Shown here piece by piece: positions 34,912 to 44,276 of a stretch of 64,000 bases of DNA. Origin of the DNA: an uncultured Clostridia bacterium (GTDB taxonomy: Bacteria > Bacillota > Clostridia > TANB77 > CAG-508); the NCBI GenBank assembly GCA_948852945.1, contig CAQPBJ010000006.1:1-64000 (forward strand). The letters are read 5' to 3'. The notes under the pieces were generated by a model. That model was not told the origin of the DNA and did not search any database. It saw only the letters and a list, made by a program, of their open reading frames with translations. Within the stretch, counting starts at the first letter, position 1, and each line of letters begins with the position of its first letter. Made by a program: the position numbers and the translations under genes.

Positions 34912-35577
34912 ATGGAAAAAAATTATAATAAGATTGTAATTGAATACATTGATAAGTATTTATGTGATGAACCAATATTTCTGGAGGAAATTAGAAACTA
35001 CGTTGTTCACAAAACAAACATAAAAAATAAAAAAGAACTAGATAAAGTATATGCTAATATTAATGTCATTATAAATAGAATGAATTCAGAGAAAAAAATA
35101 AAGACATATAGCAAAGGAATTTATTACAAACCAACAAATAATATTTTAGGGGAAATGCCATTAGATAAAACAAAGATTATAAATAAAAAATATTTAAAAA
35201 ATAATAATGGGAAAATAAATGGATATATAACAGGAGAAAAGTTATTCAATCAATTAGGACTAACAACGCAAATACCTAATACAACAATAATTGTTACTAA
35301 TAATTACAATCGAAAAGATGACTACAAGGTTGAATATTTAAATATTATACTAAGAAAATCAAAAATTAAAATTACAAATGAAAATTATCAATATTTGCAA
35401 CTTATAGATATTCTAGCAAATAAAGATAAAATAAATATTGAAAATAAAAAATATAACGAAATAATATACAATGAATATATCATAAAAAATAAATTAGATT
35501 TTGAAAAAATAATAAAATATGCAAGAGAAACTAAAAATAAAAAAATATTAGAAAAATTATTTATACTTGCAAAATAG
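34912..35577 (+). CDS. AbiEi-like antitoxin/regulator
   Basis: A 221-residue soluble protein. The N-terminal part reads like the winged-helix of the type IV antitoxin AbiEi family (DUF6088-like): NVIINRMNSEKKIKTYSKGI and YYKPTNNILGEMPLDK. Then comes the middle domain around GYITGEKLFNQLGLTTQIPN. It is followed after 11 bp by the nucleotidyltransferase toxin gene, which fixes the assignment. In AbiE systems it represses its own promoter, here the strong one at 34822-34851. ATG 34912 follows AAAGGTGAT. Confidence 0.82.
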   Translation: MEKNYNKIVIEYIDKYLCDEPIFLEEIRNYVVHKTNIKNKKELDKVYANINVIINRMNSEKKIKTYSKGIYYKPTNNILGEMPLDKTKIINKKYLKNNNGKINGYITGEKLFNQLGLTTQIPNTTIIVTNNYNRKDDYKVEYLNIILRKSKIKITNENYQYLQLIDILANKDKINIENKKYNEIIYNEYIIKNKLDFEKIIKYARETKNKKILEKLFILAK

Positions 35578-35588
35578 GGAGATATATA

Positions 35589-36539
35589 TTGAATATACAT
35601 TTAAATAAAGAAATATTTAAAGAATTTTTAAATAAAATAAGTGTTGAGACCAAAATAGATACAGATATATTAGAAAAAGACTATTATGTATGTTGTGTAC
35701 TAAAAGAATTATCATGTAAGCAAGATGAATTAAAGGCATACTTTAAAGGCGGGACAGCGATTTACAAAATATTAGATACAACAAATAGGTTTTCCGAAGA
35801 TATAGATATAACAGTAGAATATATAGAAAAAGAATCAAATAATAAAAATGATAAAAGACTTAAAAAATCAGCAACTAATTATAATATCGAGGGGTTGGAA
35901 TTAGACCAAAAAGCAACTGAAAAAAATAAAGGTAGCATAACAACATTCTACAATTATGATACTGTGTTTGAAAATAATATGCCACTTCAAAGAGCAGGAA
36001 AAATTCAGATAGAAGCTACGTCATTTACAGTGAGCGAACCATATGAAAAATATACAATCGAGCCAATGATATACAAATTTGCAAATGATGATGAAAAGAC
36101 AATTTTAAAAGAAAAATTTGCTGTATCAAGTTTTGAGATAAAAATTATAACACTTGAAAGAATGTTTATAGATAAAATTTTTGCAACTGAATTTTATTAT
36201 ATAAGAGAAAAATATTTTGATACAAGTAAACATTTATATGATATCGCAAATTTATGGAATAATCATAAAATACAAGAGTTGATGAAAAATGCAAAAGAGA
36301 TAGAAAAACTAATAGAATATAAAAGAGAAGAAGAAAAAGTAAGAAAAGGAGGCGTAGATGAGAAAATAAAGCTAGCAGATTTTACATACTTAAACACAGA
36401 CATTAATTCAAAAATTGAAAAAGAATTTAAGAATATGCAAAATAAATACGTTTTTAATGAAAAATATAAAATAAGTATAGGTGAAGTAAATAGTATATTA
36501 GAAAAATTGAAAGAATATCTTAAAAAATATAATATATAA
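35589..36539 (+). CDS. AbiEii/AbiGii-type nucleotidyltransferase toxin
   Basis: A 316-residue protein of the AbiEii nucleotidyltransferase family. The signature FKGGTAIYK (GG-T near 54-56) is followed by FSEDIDITVE, which carries the metal-binding aspartates. The rest is helical, with KIITLERMFIDKIFA typical of the family. Such enzymes arrest growth, in known cases by modifying tRNA ends, and give phage resistance by abortive infection. The start is TTG at 35589 with AGGGAG upstream. It ends beside the left boundary of the mobile element but lies outside it. Confidence 0.87.
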   Translation: MNIHLNKEIFKEFLNKISVETKIDTDILEKDYYVCCVLKELSCKQDELKAYFKGGTAIYKILDTTNRFSEDIDITVEYIEKESNNKNDKRLKKSATNYNIEGLELDQKATEKNKGSITTFYNYDTVFENNMPLQRAGKIQIEATSFTVSEPYEKYTIEPMIYKFANDDEKTILKEKFAVSSFEIKIITLERMFIDKIFATEFYYIREKYFDTSKHLYDIANLWNNHKIQELMKNAKEIEKLIEYKREEEKVRKGGVDEKIKLADFTYLNTDINSKIEKEFKNMQNKYVFNEKYKISIGEVNSILEKLKEYLKKYNI

Positions 36540-36557
36540 AAATAAAAGTGAAATAAG

Positions 36558-36596
36558 AAAAAGGTTATTGCAGTATTTGCAATAACCTTTTTTTCT
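36558..36596. terminator. Terminator of the AbiE-like pair
   Basis: AAAAAGGTTATTGC pairs with GCAATAACCTTTTT and a T run follows. It touches the attachment site of the mobile element. Confidence 0.85.
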
Positions 36597-36608
36597 TGGT
36601 TGCGGGGA
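36597..36608. repeat. Distal attachment site of the element
   Basis: TTGGTTGCGGGG repeats the 3' end of the minus-strand tRNA-fMet at 49282-49293. Followed by AAACAACC it gives the inverted core GGTTG-CGGGGAAA-CAACC, as expected for a tyrosine integrase core. Confidence 0.8.
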
Positions 36609-36943
36609 AACAACCAGTTACTTATTTACCAATATAAACCTGCTTTTTGTTTAGTTCTCTGTTTAGTTATAAAAAATTAAAACAAATTGAAAACCGTTGA
36701 TAATAAAGAATATTGCCATAGTTTATAAAGTCTATAAAAATGTCAAAATTCTATTTTGATATTTTTATGGACTCTCGTGGAAGGGTTTGAGAAACCGAGA
36801 AAGGTTGCTCAACAGTTTAGCAAAAAGCTAAACTGCCATTATAACAATATTGCTTTTAAGCTATGTTGTTATAAGCACGATTACGATATTCTAATAAAAT
36901 AATACAAATTGTTTTATGAATATATAATTGTGCAAAAAGGATT
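36609..36943. other. Non-coding left end of the element with several perfect hairpins
   Basis: No gene is seen between the AbiE-like pair and the relaxase gene at 37096. Perfect hairpins are TCAAAAT/ATTTTGA near 36739-36757, CAGTTTAGC/GCTAAACTG at 36813-36835, and TTATAACAA/TTGTTATAA with inner GCTT/AAGC near 36839-36873. They may serve single-strand replication, integration or regulation; the sequence does not say which. Confidence 0.45.
36649..36668 (+). repeat. Arm-type integrase repeats, left end
   Basis: GTTTAGTT occurs at 36649-36656 and 36661-36668, a 12-bp period. The same pair recurs at 49112-49131 near the right end. Confidence 0.6.
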
Positions 36944-37009
36944 ATTAAGGAAAACGAAGTTGTCCTTAATCACACGAATTTCTGTGAAGTTCTAGTGTGT
37001 TAGAACTTC
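36944..37009 (+). other. oriT of MobV type (pMV158-like nick site)
   Basis: The stem GAAGTTCTA (36986-36994) with TAGAACTTC (37001-37009) carries TAGTGTG-TTA at 36993-37002, identical to the nick-site consensus TAGTGTG/TTA known for pMV158 MobM, giving a predicted nick after G36999. A second inverted repeat ATTAAGGA/TCCTTAAT (36944-36970) lies just before it. The relaxase gene of the same family starts 86 bp downstream. Confidence 0.8.
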
Positions 37010-37095
37010 AAGAAAGTTTTTATATAGAAATGTCAAAAGGGGTATTTATTTTGTAAGCCTACGAAGGCTATCTAAAAGAAAAAGGAATATAAAAA

Positions 37096-38046
37096 ATGAG
37101 TTATGCAATAATTAGAAATGCTAACTACAAAAAAGATAATCTTGCAGGATTATACAAACACAACGAAAGAAAAAATACAAATTATTCTAATAAAGACATT
37201 AACAAAAATAACTCAATAAAAAACTATTCTATTAAACAATGCAATACTACCTATTCAAAGGCTCTTAATACTCTAATAACTGAAAATAATCTAAAATGCA
37301 GAATAACAAGTTACACTAATCTCGTTTGCGAATTTATTATCACATCTGACAAAGAGTTTTTTGAAACTATCGGCAAAGAAGAAACAAAAAGATATTTCCA
37401 AACTGCCTATAATTTTGTAGCAAGCTATAAAAATCTAGGAGAACAATATATATTGTCTGCAAAAATTCATTTAGACGAAAGTACACCACATCTACACTTA
37501 GTATTCGTTCCAGTTATTCAAACTAAAGACAAGAACGGAAATCAAGTAAAAAAAATTGCTTGTAGTGAATATTGGAAAGGCAAAGATAGTTATAAAAAAC
37601 TACAAGATAGTTTTTATAAGTATATTACCGAAAACGGTTTTGATTTAGAAAGAGGAAAACAACGAGAAGTAGAACACTTAAGCACAGAAAAATTAAAACA
37701 AATTACTAATTACGAAAATATAAAATATGAATTAACGCAAGAAAAAATACAGCCATTAGAAACTAAAAATACAGCTTTAATTTTAGCACAGAATAAAGAA
37801 CTAGTTAAATATGTAAATAAACTAAAACAACAATTAAGTAATTCCTATAGTGCAATAGAAACAATAAATAAGTTGCAAAAGGAAAATATTAATTTACAAT
37901 ATGAAAATCAAGAATTAAAAAAAGATAACTATAACTTGAAAAACTATATAAATAAAACTTTTGAAGTTGTAAAACATCTTTTTAACTTTCCTGTTGATAC
38001 TTTTAAAAGATTAGTAGACATTTTTGTTAAAAATATGGAAAAATAA
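37096..38046 (+). CDS. mob: MobV family relaxase (Mob/Pre)
   Basis: A 316-residue mobilization protein of the Mob_Pre type that nicks oriT and stays on the transferred strand. The metal-binding motif HLDESTPHLH has His125, Asp127, Glu128, His132 and His134. The N-terminus MSYAIIRNANYKK and the catalytic-type Asn/Arg-rich region fit the family. A long coiled coil (about 220-290) ends it. It is somewhat shorter than plasmid MobM. A hairpin AGCCT/AGGCT lies in its leader at 37057-37070, and AAGGA stands before the ATG. Confidence 0.93.
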   Translation: MSYAIIRNANYKKDNLAGLYKHNERKNTNYSNKDINKNNSIKNYSIKQCNTTYSKALNTLITENNLKCRITSYTNLVCEFIITSDKEFFETIGKEETKRYFQTAYNFVASYKNLGEQYILSAKIHLDESTPHLHLVFVPVIQTKDKNGNQVKKIACSEYWKGKDSYKKLQDSFYKYITENGFDLERGKQREVEHLSTEKLKQITNYENIKYELTQEKIQPLETKNTALILAQNKELVKYVNKLKQQLSNSYSAIETINKLQKENINLQYENQELKKDNYNLKNYINKTFEVVKHLFNFPVDTFKRLVDIFVKNMEK

Positions 38047-38060
38047 GTTTATTTTTTTAT

Positions 38061-38095
38061 AAAAATATGGCCATATAGTAAAAATATGGTATAAT
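38061..38095 (+). promoter_or_regulatory. Promoter of the mod-res operon with palindrome
   Basis: TATAAT at 38090-38095 is preceded by TGG (extended -10). Upstream is the perfect palindrome ATATGGCCATAT (38065-38076), and AAAAATATGG occurs twice (38061 and 38080). It overlaps the -35 region, so it may be an operator limiting restriction enzyme expression. Confidence 0.6.
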
Positions 38096-38120
38096 TAATT
38101 TGTATTATTGGAGGTTAGCT

Positions 38121-40022
38121 ATGGCAAATGTAACAAAATTAAAAAGAGATAAAATGATTAAATTTTTAGAGAAATTAAAAAATACACATACTGATGATTC
38201 TTCTATTAGAGCTTTTAATGAAATAGAAAATGCACTAACTGAAAAGAAGTTTGGATTAGTTTTTGAAGAACATACTGAAGAAGTCGATGAAAGATTATTA
38301 AATGAAATACCAATTTTTTGTGCAGATGAAAGTAGAAAAATATGCAAAAATAAAAATTTGCCATACAACTTTATCATTGAAGGAGATAATCTACAAGCTT
38401 TGTATTTGTTAGAAAAAACACATAGAGGAAGAATTGATTGCATTTATATTGACCCACCATACAATACAGGCGCAAGAGATTGGAAATATAATAATGATTA
38501 TGTTGATAGTAATGATAATTACAGGCATAGCAAATGGCTATCAATGATGAAGACAAGATTGCAAATTGCAAAAAGATTATTAAATCCAAATAATTCTGTT
38601 CTTATTTGTACAATTGATGAAAAAGAATATTTGCATTTAGGTTGTTTATTAGAAGAAATGTTTCCAGAAGGAAATATTCAAATGATTAGTAGTGTAATTA
38701 ATAGAGCTGGTACAGGTAGAAAATATGAATTTTCAAGAACTGATGAATATTTATTTTTTATTAGATTTGGAAAAGCAACAATTTCAATGGAACAACTTGA
38801 AGGAGAAAAGACTCCTGTTACTTGGGACACATTAAGAAGGTCTGGACCATCAAATACAAGAGATAGAACAAAAAGGCAATTTTATCCAGTATTTGTCAAT
38901 GATTCAACCAAAAAAATAGACTCTGTAGGAGATCCTATTCCTTTAGAGATGAATATTAATGATGTTAAAGCCCCAAAAGGATGTACAGCAGTTTTCCCTA
39001 TAAGAGATAATGGAATTGAAATGATGTGGGGATGTGTAAAAGAAGAATTTATAAATAGATTTGAAAAAGGATATATTCGAGTTGGAAATTATACACCAAA
39101 TAAACCACAAAAATATGTTATTAGTTATTTAACTGGAGGAATAATAAATGATATTGCTACAGGTAAAGCTTTTATAGAAAATTATAATGAAGATGGTAGT
39201 GTCAATGCATTTTATCATGGTAATAGAGAAATCCCACCAACAACAAACTGGAATAAACCATTACATGATGCACAGTGGTATGGTTCAAATCTTATAAAAC
39301 CTATTTTAGGACCAAATAGATTCTCTTATCCTAAATCATTATATGCAGTTAAAGATTGTTTATATTATGTTACAAAAAATAAAAAGAGTGCTATAATTTT
39401 AGATTTCTTTGCTGGTTCTGGAACTACTATGCATGCCGTTAATTTATTAAATTGTGAAGATAATGGAAATAGGCAATGTATAATGGTTACAAATAATGAA
39501 GTGTCAGAAAGTGTTGCAAAAAAATTGAAAGAAGAAGGATATAAACCAGGAGATGAAAAATGGGAAGAACATGGAATAGCAAAAAATGTAACATGGCCTA
39601 GGACATATTGTACTATTAACGGAATAGACATTAATAATAAACCATTAAAAGGAACATACGAAACATGTGATAGAAGATTATCTGAAGGTTTTAATTCTAA
39701 TGTTAAATATTTTAAATGTGATTGGACCCCTAGAAAACCTCAAGATTACTTACTAAGTAATATTCTATGTTTACATGTTAAAGAAATGATTGAATTAGAA
39801 CATGCTATAGAAATCGACAATGAGAAGAATGTAATTATTTTTAATAAAGATGATTTTAATAAATATATATTAAATACTGAAAAATATAGAAAAATAGATA
39901 ATTTGTGGGTTAATCAAAATATTATTTTTTCATCAGATGAATTAAAATTATTAAATAAAAAAGATTTTAAATATATCCCTAGAGAATATTTTGGTCAAGA
40001 ATTAAAGGAGGCTGCTGAATAA
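38121..40022 (+). CDS. mod: Type III restriction-modification methyltransferase (Mod)
   Basis: A 633-residue adenine methyltransferase of the beta class: the catalytic motif DPPYNTG (from Asp111) comes before the AdoMet motif DFFAGSGTT near residue 440. The region between should hold the target-recognition part. It gives sequence specificity to the whole system and methylates one strand of a short asymmetric site. ATG 38121 follows GGAGG. Its stop TAA shares a base with the res start, so both are made together. The target sequence cannot be predicted. Confidence 0.9.
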   Translation: MANVTKLKRDKMIKFLEKLKNTHTDDSSIRAFNEIENALTEKKFGLVFEEHTEEVDERLLNEIPIFCADESRKICKNKNLPYNFIIEGDNLQALYLLEKTHRGRIDCIYIDPPYNTGARDWKYNNDYVDSNDNYRHSKWLSMMKTRLQIAKRLLNPNNSVLICTIDEKEYLHLGCLLEEMFPEGNIQMISSVINRAGTGRKYEFSRTDEYLFFIRFGKATISMEQLEGEKTPVTWDTLRRSGPSNTRDRTKRQFYPVFVNDSTKKIDSVGDPIPLEMNINDVKAPKGCTAVFPIRDNGIEMMWGCVKEEFINRFEKGYIRVGNYTPNKPQKYVISYLTGGIINDIATGKAFIENYNEDGSVNAFYHGNREIPPTTNWNKPLHDAQWYGSNLIKPILGPNRFSYPKSLYAVKDCLYYVTKNKKSAIILDFFAGSGTTMHAVNLLNCEDNGNRQCIMVTNNEVSESVAKKLKEEGYKPGDEKWEEHGIAKNVTWPRTYCTINGIDINNKPLKGTYETCDRRLSEGFNSNVKYFKCDWTPRKPQDYLLSNILCLHVKEMIELEHAIEIDNEKNVIIFNKDDFNKYILNTEKYRKIDNLWVNQNIIFSSDELKLLNKKDFKYIPREYFGQELKEAAE

Positions 40023-42271
40023 TGTTTAAAGTTAATTTATACAAATTTCAAGAAAAACATGAGGAAGCATTATTAAGTAAATGTGCAGACAATGAAGAAA
40101 TTGTATTATATGCTCCTACTGGATCAGGTAAAACAGTTTTAGCTTGTAAATTTATTGATGATTATTTAGATGAAAATCCTAATACTGTATTTTTGTGGTT
40201 CTGTCCAGGTGCAGGTGGATTACAAAAACAATCTCAGGAAAGCTTTGAAGATGTTACAAATGGAATACCTTATGGAGATGTATATGATTTTATTAATGAA
40301 GGGTCTCCTTCTAGCCATGTTTATTTTATTAACTGGGATAAAATAAATCGTTCATCTAATATTGCACTAAAAGAAGGTGAATATAAGGATTTAATGTCAA
40401 GAGTTTTGGCATGTCATAATAGTAATATAGATATTTTTATGATTATTGATGAAGAGCATAAATATAGAGATACTGCAAATGAATATATTGCAAATATTAA
40501 TCCTATTCATGTATTAAGAATATCTGCAACTCCAGTTAGCAAAGGAAATCATACTGAAATTATCGAAGATGATGAAGTTATTACAAGTGGATTAATAGCT
40601 TCTGGTATATCTATTAATAATGGTGTATCAAAAGCTATTGAAGATAATAACAATTTGGATGATGATTTATTATTATTAAGCTTAGCTGATGATAAAAGAA
40701 AAGAGATTCAAGCAGAATATGATAGGCTTGGATTAAATATTAGACCATTAGTATTAATTCAATTTCCAAATGGTTCGGAAGAATGGATAACTAGAATCAA
40801 ACAGGAACTTGAAAATATGGGATATGGTCCAAATTCAGGATTAGTAACTTCATGGTTTAGTGGAGACCATCCAGAAAATCCAGAAGAAATTAAAAAATTA
40901 GATGGACAATATGCATTCTTATTATTTAAACAAGCCATAGCCACTGGATGGGATTGTCCTAGAGCTAAAATTCTAGTTAAACTTCGTGAAGGTGGAACAG
41001 AAAGATTTAATATTCAAACTGTTGGAAGAATTAGAAGAATGCCTGAAAGAAAACATTATTTCAATGACTTATTAGATAATTGTTATGTGTATACTTTAGA
41101 TAGTGAATTTAAAGAAGGTTTAACAAATAGTCTTAGTGATTCTTTCTATACATATCAATATAAGAGAAAATTTAATGCTCCATCATTTACTCTTGAAAAA
41201 GAATACTTAGATGGAAATGATAGATATGCAGTTAATCCTAAAGCTGTTGTTGATGTTGTTAGAAAAACAATGTTAGAAGAGTGTGATTTAAATAGTAATG
41301 GCGAATTAGATAAACACGAATTAGAAACCACAAAAGGATATGTATTTAGTACCAAATTAAAAACTGAAGCGATTGAAGGTGTTGCTAGAACTACGCATGA
41401 TATATTAAAATTAAATACTGTGTTTGCAGGAGAACACGAATTGAATAATCATGATGATGGTTTTATAATAAGAGATGCAAAAAGAAAAATAGCAAGAGCT
41501 ATCGGGATTGATGAAAATATATCGAATAATGCACTAAGATTATTATTTGGCCCTGAGGATATGCAAATGTCTCTTCAATCACAAGAAGAAAAAGATTTTG
41601 AATATAACAATAAAATTCTTAGAAATATGAAACTTAGAGAGTATAATGCATTTTTAGTTAATAACAGAGATAGATTAGTGGAAGTATTTAGTAAAATTAA
41701 TCAAGAGCAAATTGCAGATATAAAAGAAACTGAGATATTAAAAAAAGAATGGTGGATTCCAAATAATCAATATTATAAACAACATAAAAAAATGGAAAGT
41801 ACAAAGACAATGAATAAAAATGTTTTTGTAGATTATGGAAATAATATTTTAATATCGCCCAATAGAACTTATACAGAATTAGTATTTGAAGATTGGTGTG
41901 AAAACTATAATGCAGTTAAATGGATATATAAAAATGGAGATAAAGGAGATGATTTCTTCAGTATTGTATATAGAAGGGCATTTCGAAGAAACAATTTTTA
42001 TCCAGATTATATAATTCAACTTAATAATAATGATGTATGGATTATTGAAGCTAAAGGTGGTTTAACTGCTGATGGAAAATCAAACAATATTGACCAATAT
42101 GCAAATAATAAATTTGAAGCTTTAAAACAATATGCAGAAAAACATCCAAATGTACATTGGGGATTTATAAGAGCCGTTGGTAACCAATTGTATATGTCTA
42201 ATACTGAATGGGATGAAAATGTTACCAATAGAAATGTTTGGAAACCTATAGAAGTATTTATCAATGAATAA
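40022..42271 (+). CDS. res: Type III restriction enzyme (Res) helicase-nuclease
   Basis: A 749-residue superfamily-2 helicase with nuclease domain. Walker A is APTGSGKT at 31-38, the DEAD-like box is IIDEEH, motif III is ISATP, and motif VI is QTVGRIRRMP. The C-terminal PD-(D/E)xK nuclease is seen as YPDYIIQ and WIIEAKGG. Classic Res proteins are about 900-1000 residues, so this is a short version. It cuts only with Mod and usually needs two sites in opposite orientation. Confidence 0.88.
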   Translation: MFKVNLYKFQEKHEEALLSKCADNEEIVLYAPTGSGKTVLACKFIDDYLDENPNTVFLWFCPGAGGLQKQSQESFEDVTNGIPYGDVYDFINEGSPSSHVYFINWDKINRSSNIALKEGEYKDLMSRVLACHNSNIDIFMIIDEEHKYRDTANEYIANINPIHVLRISATPVSKGNHTEIIEDDEVITSGLIASGISINNGVSKAIEDNNNLDDDLLLLSLADDKRKEIQAEYDRLGLNIRPLVLIQFPNGSEEWITRIKQELENMGYGPNSGLVTSWFSGDHPENPEEIKKLDGQYAFLLFKQAIATGWDCPRAKILVKLREGGTERFNIQTVGRIRRMPERKHYFNDLLDNCYVYTLDSEFKEGLTNSLSDSFYTYQYKRKFNAPSFTLEKEYLDGNDRYAVNPKAVVDVVRKTMLEECDLNSNGELDKHELETTKGYVFSTKLKTEAIEGVARTTHDILKLNTVFAGEHELNNHDDGFIIRDAKRKIARAIGIDENISNNALRLLFGPEDMQMSLQSQEEKDFEYNNKILRNMKLREYNAFLVNNRDRLVEVFSKINQEQIADIKETEILKKEWWIPNNQYYKQHKKMESTKTMNKNVFVDYGNNILISPNRTYTELVFEDWCENYNAVKWIYKNGDKGDDFFSIVYRRAFRRNNFYPDYIIQLNNNDVWIIEAKGGLTADGKSNNIDQYANNKFEALKQYAEKHPNVHWGFIRAVGNQLYMSNTEWDENVTNRNVWKPIEVFINE

Positions 42272-42302
42272 AATATAAATTGTTTTTATACTGTATATTA
42301 AA

Positions 42303-42340
42303 AATAGAGCAGGTAATTTTTAATTATTATCTGCTCTATT
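42303..42340. terminator. Bidirectional terminator after res
   Basis: AATAGAGCAG pairs with CTGCTCTATT between the convergent res gene and the minus-strand cluster. Confidence 0.8.
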
Positions 42341-42351
42341 AAAATTTAATA

Positions 42352-42594
42352 TTATAAATTCAATTTTATTTTTGAACCATCTTTTTTGCTTTTACAATAA
42401 TAAATTGTATAATCATGTTTAGGTTTTGGACAAAAATATTCACTTTCTATTTCATATTTTTCTTTACATTCTAAACACAATATTTTTATTGTTTCTCTTG
42501 ATTGGTTCCAGTCATTAGACTCAAAAATTTGTTGTATTTTTCCTTTTCCACAAGGACAATCTATTTCTTTTATTCTATCTACTTCATAACTCAT
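42352..42594 (-). CDS. Small zinc-ribbon-like protein
   Basis: An 80-residue protein with two cysteine pairs, CPCGKG near residue 12 and CLECKEKYEIESEYFC in the middle, followed by a basic tail. This looks like a zinc ribbon. It has no known function that I can name. ATG 42594 has GGAGG just upstream. It is the last of four minus-strand genes of the element. Confidence 0.6.
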   Translation of the reverse strand: MSYEVDRIKEIDCPCGKGKIQQIFESNDWNQSRETIKILCLECKEKYEIESEYFCPKPKHDYTIYYCKSKKDGSKIKLNL

Positions 42595-42639
42595 AATTAT
42601 TCCTCCAATTTCCAATCTAATTTTTTACTTTTAATCAAA

Positions 42640-43170
42640 TTATATTAGTTCTACCAATTCTATCAAATTACTTACAGTAATTATAATGCCATTTTCTTCA
42701 AATCTTTTCATTAACTCTATAATAATAGCTTTTTTAGCCTTTGAATCCCAATTATTCAAAGCGCTTTTAATACGTTCTAATCCATCAAACTTACTGATAT
42801 AATAATCTTCTAATGTGTTTATAAAATGCTCAAAACTATTTTTAGGAAACATATCGATTATTCGCGTATCTACACCCATTGCTTGCATTTTTGAAATAGT
42901 CTCTAATGTATCTATTCCTTCAATCTTTATTGACATTTCTTTTAGCTTTTCTAAATCCATAATTTTTCCTAGTTCTTCATCTGACACTAGTTCATCAAGA
43001 TTGCAATTAAATATACTACATAAAATAGGAATATTATTCCATGCAGGATAACTTTCGTCACATTCCCATTTTGAAATACTTTGCCTTGATACTCCAACTT
43101 TCTCTGCCAATTCTTCTTGTGATAGATTTTGGGATTTTCGTAAATTCTGTATATTATTACCAAACTTCAT
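42640..43170 (-). CDS. XRE family regulator
   Basis: A 176-residue protein with an N-terminal Cro/CI helix-turn-helix (about 5-60, NLSQEELAEKVGVSRQSISK followed by WECDESYPAWNNI) and a helical C-terminal domain of unknown kind. The start at 43170 follows GGAGG. It probably controls genes of the mobile element, in the usual way for such proteins near the integration and transfer genes; its target is not evident. Confidence 0.8.
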   Translation of the reverse strand: MKFGNNIQNLRKSQNLSQEELAEKVGVSRQSISKWECDESYPAWNNIPILCSIFNCNLDELVSDEELGKIMDLEKLKEMSIKIEGIDTLETISKMQAMGVDTRIIDMFPKNSFEHFINTLEDYYISKFDGLERIKSALNNWDSKAKKAIIIELMKRFEENGIIITVSNLIELVELI

Positions 43171-43389
43171 TATATCATCTCCTCCTTTTATAGCTAGATT
43201 ATATATTTTGACACTGATTAAATCTACCAACTTTTAGTTGCGTTTGTATGACTTTTCTAAAATCAACTTTTAAAAATTGGAATCACATTTACATTTGTAC
43301 AAACATTAAATTATCAGTACTATTATAAATATTAGTTTAAGAACTATTAAATCAAGGCAAGTAGCAGTTAATTACTTTTAGATATTTTA

Positions 43390-44247
43390 TTACTTAATCA
43401 AACTATCTAAATCAATATGAGCTGGAACACTGTTTTCTATCACTTGATATTTAAATCCCATTACATTTTCATATTTTTCTTTTCCCTTATAATCATGATA
43501 AAATACTAATATTTCAACATTTATATCTTTTTTATAAAAATACCCCAATATCTTATTTTGATTTGGAAACAAACTAAATTTTGATATTACAATTCCATTA
43601 CCTAAAATTATTCCTCTTGCAATATTATCTTTACTTAAGTTTCTCAGATTATAAAATCTTAAATTTGATAAAATGTTAACAAATTTTGTAAAAACATTAA
43701 AATCTTCATCAGATATTGTAAATATATTTTCTTTTTTAGCAACTCTATCTTCATAAGCTTCTTTCCAAAATTCATAAAAATTAATATCAGATTTTAAAAG
43801 ACTAATAATAAATGGAAGATTTATAAATGCTATCTCTTTTTTATAATCTTTATTACCAGTTTTAATAATAGATTCCCACTCTAAATATTTTTGAAAAGCA
43901 ATTTCAATTATTTCTTTATCTTCTTTATCCATTTCAAAAACTACACTATTATTTATACAAATATCTAAAAATATATTATAATTAACCATCTTAAATTGCG
44001 TTTTTTCATGCTCAAGTTCTATAATATTATTTCTATTAAATTCTTTTTCCTGCAAATATTCACTAACAAATTTTGTAGAAAAATATGTAACAATACCAAC
44101 TATTAATGAATTTCCAACGACTTCTAATAAAACAATATCTATTGTTCCAAAACCTTTTGTAAAAAATAATATACCTATATATGAACAAATAAAATAAATA
44201 ACAATAATTAATAGTATTAAACATATAATTACTTTAACTTTTTTCAT
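43390..44247 (-). CDS. Two-helix membrane protein of unknown function
   Basis: A 285-residue protein. Two membrane helices (about 3-27 and 38-58) are followed by a charged helix (EYLQEKEFNRNNIIELEHEK) and a soluble domain of about 200 residues without known motifs. ATG 44247 has GGAGG upstream; ATG 44280 overlaps the stop of the upstream XRE gene (ATGA) and is an alternative. The tight link to an XRE regulator recalls accessory or defence pairs, but no function can be assigned. Confidence 0.5.
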   Translation of the reverse strand: MKKVKVIICLILLIIVIYFICSYIGILFFTKGFGTIDIVLLEVVGNSLIVGIVTYFSTKFVSEYLQEKEFNRNNIIELEHEKTQFKMVNYNIFLDICINNSVVFEMDKEDKEIIEIAFQKYLEWESIIKTGNKDYKKEIAFINLPFIISLLKSDINFYEFWKEAYEDRVAKKENIFTISDEDFNVFTKFVNILSNLRFYNLRNLSKDNIARGIILGNGIVISKFSLFPNQNKILGYFYKKDINVEILVFYHDYKGKEKYENVMGFKYQVIENSVPAHIDLDSLIK

Positions 44248-44276
44248 TTTACCTCCATATAACTTTTTATTTATTT

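Noticed and set aside
38121..42271. BREX or DISARM-type defence system
   Set aside because: Only a beta-class methyltransferase and a helicase with PD-(D/E)xK end are present, coupled as in Type III systems; no other components are near.
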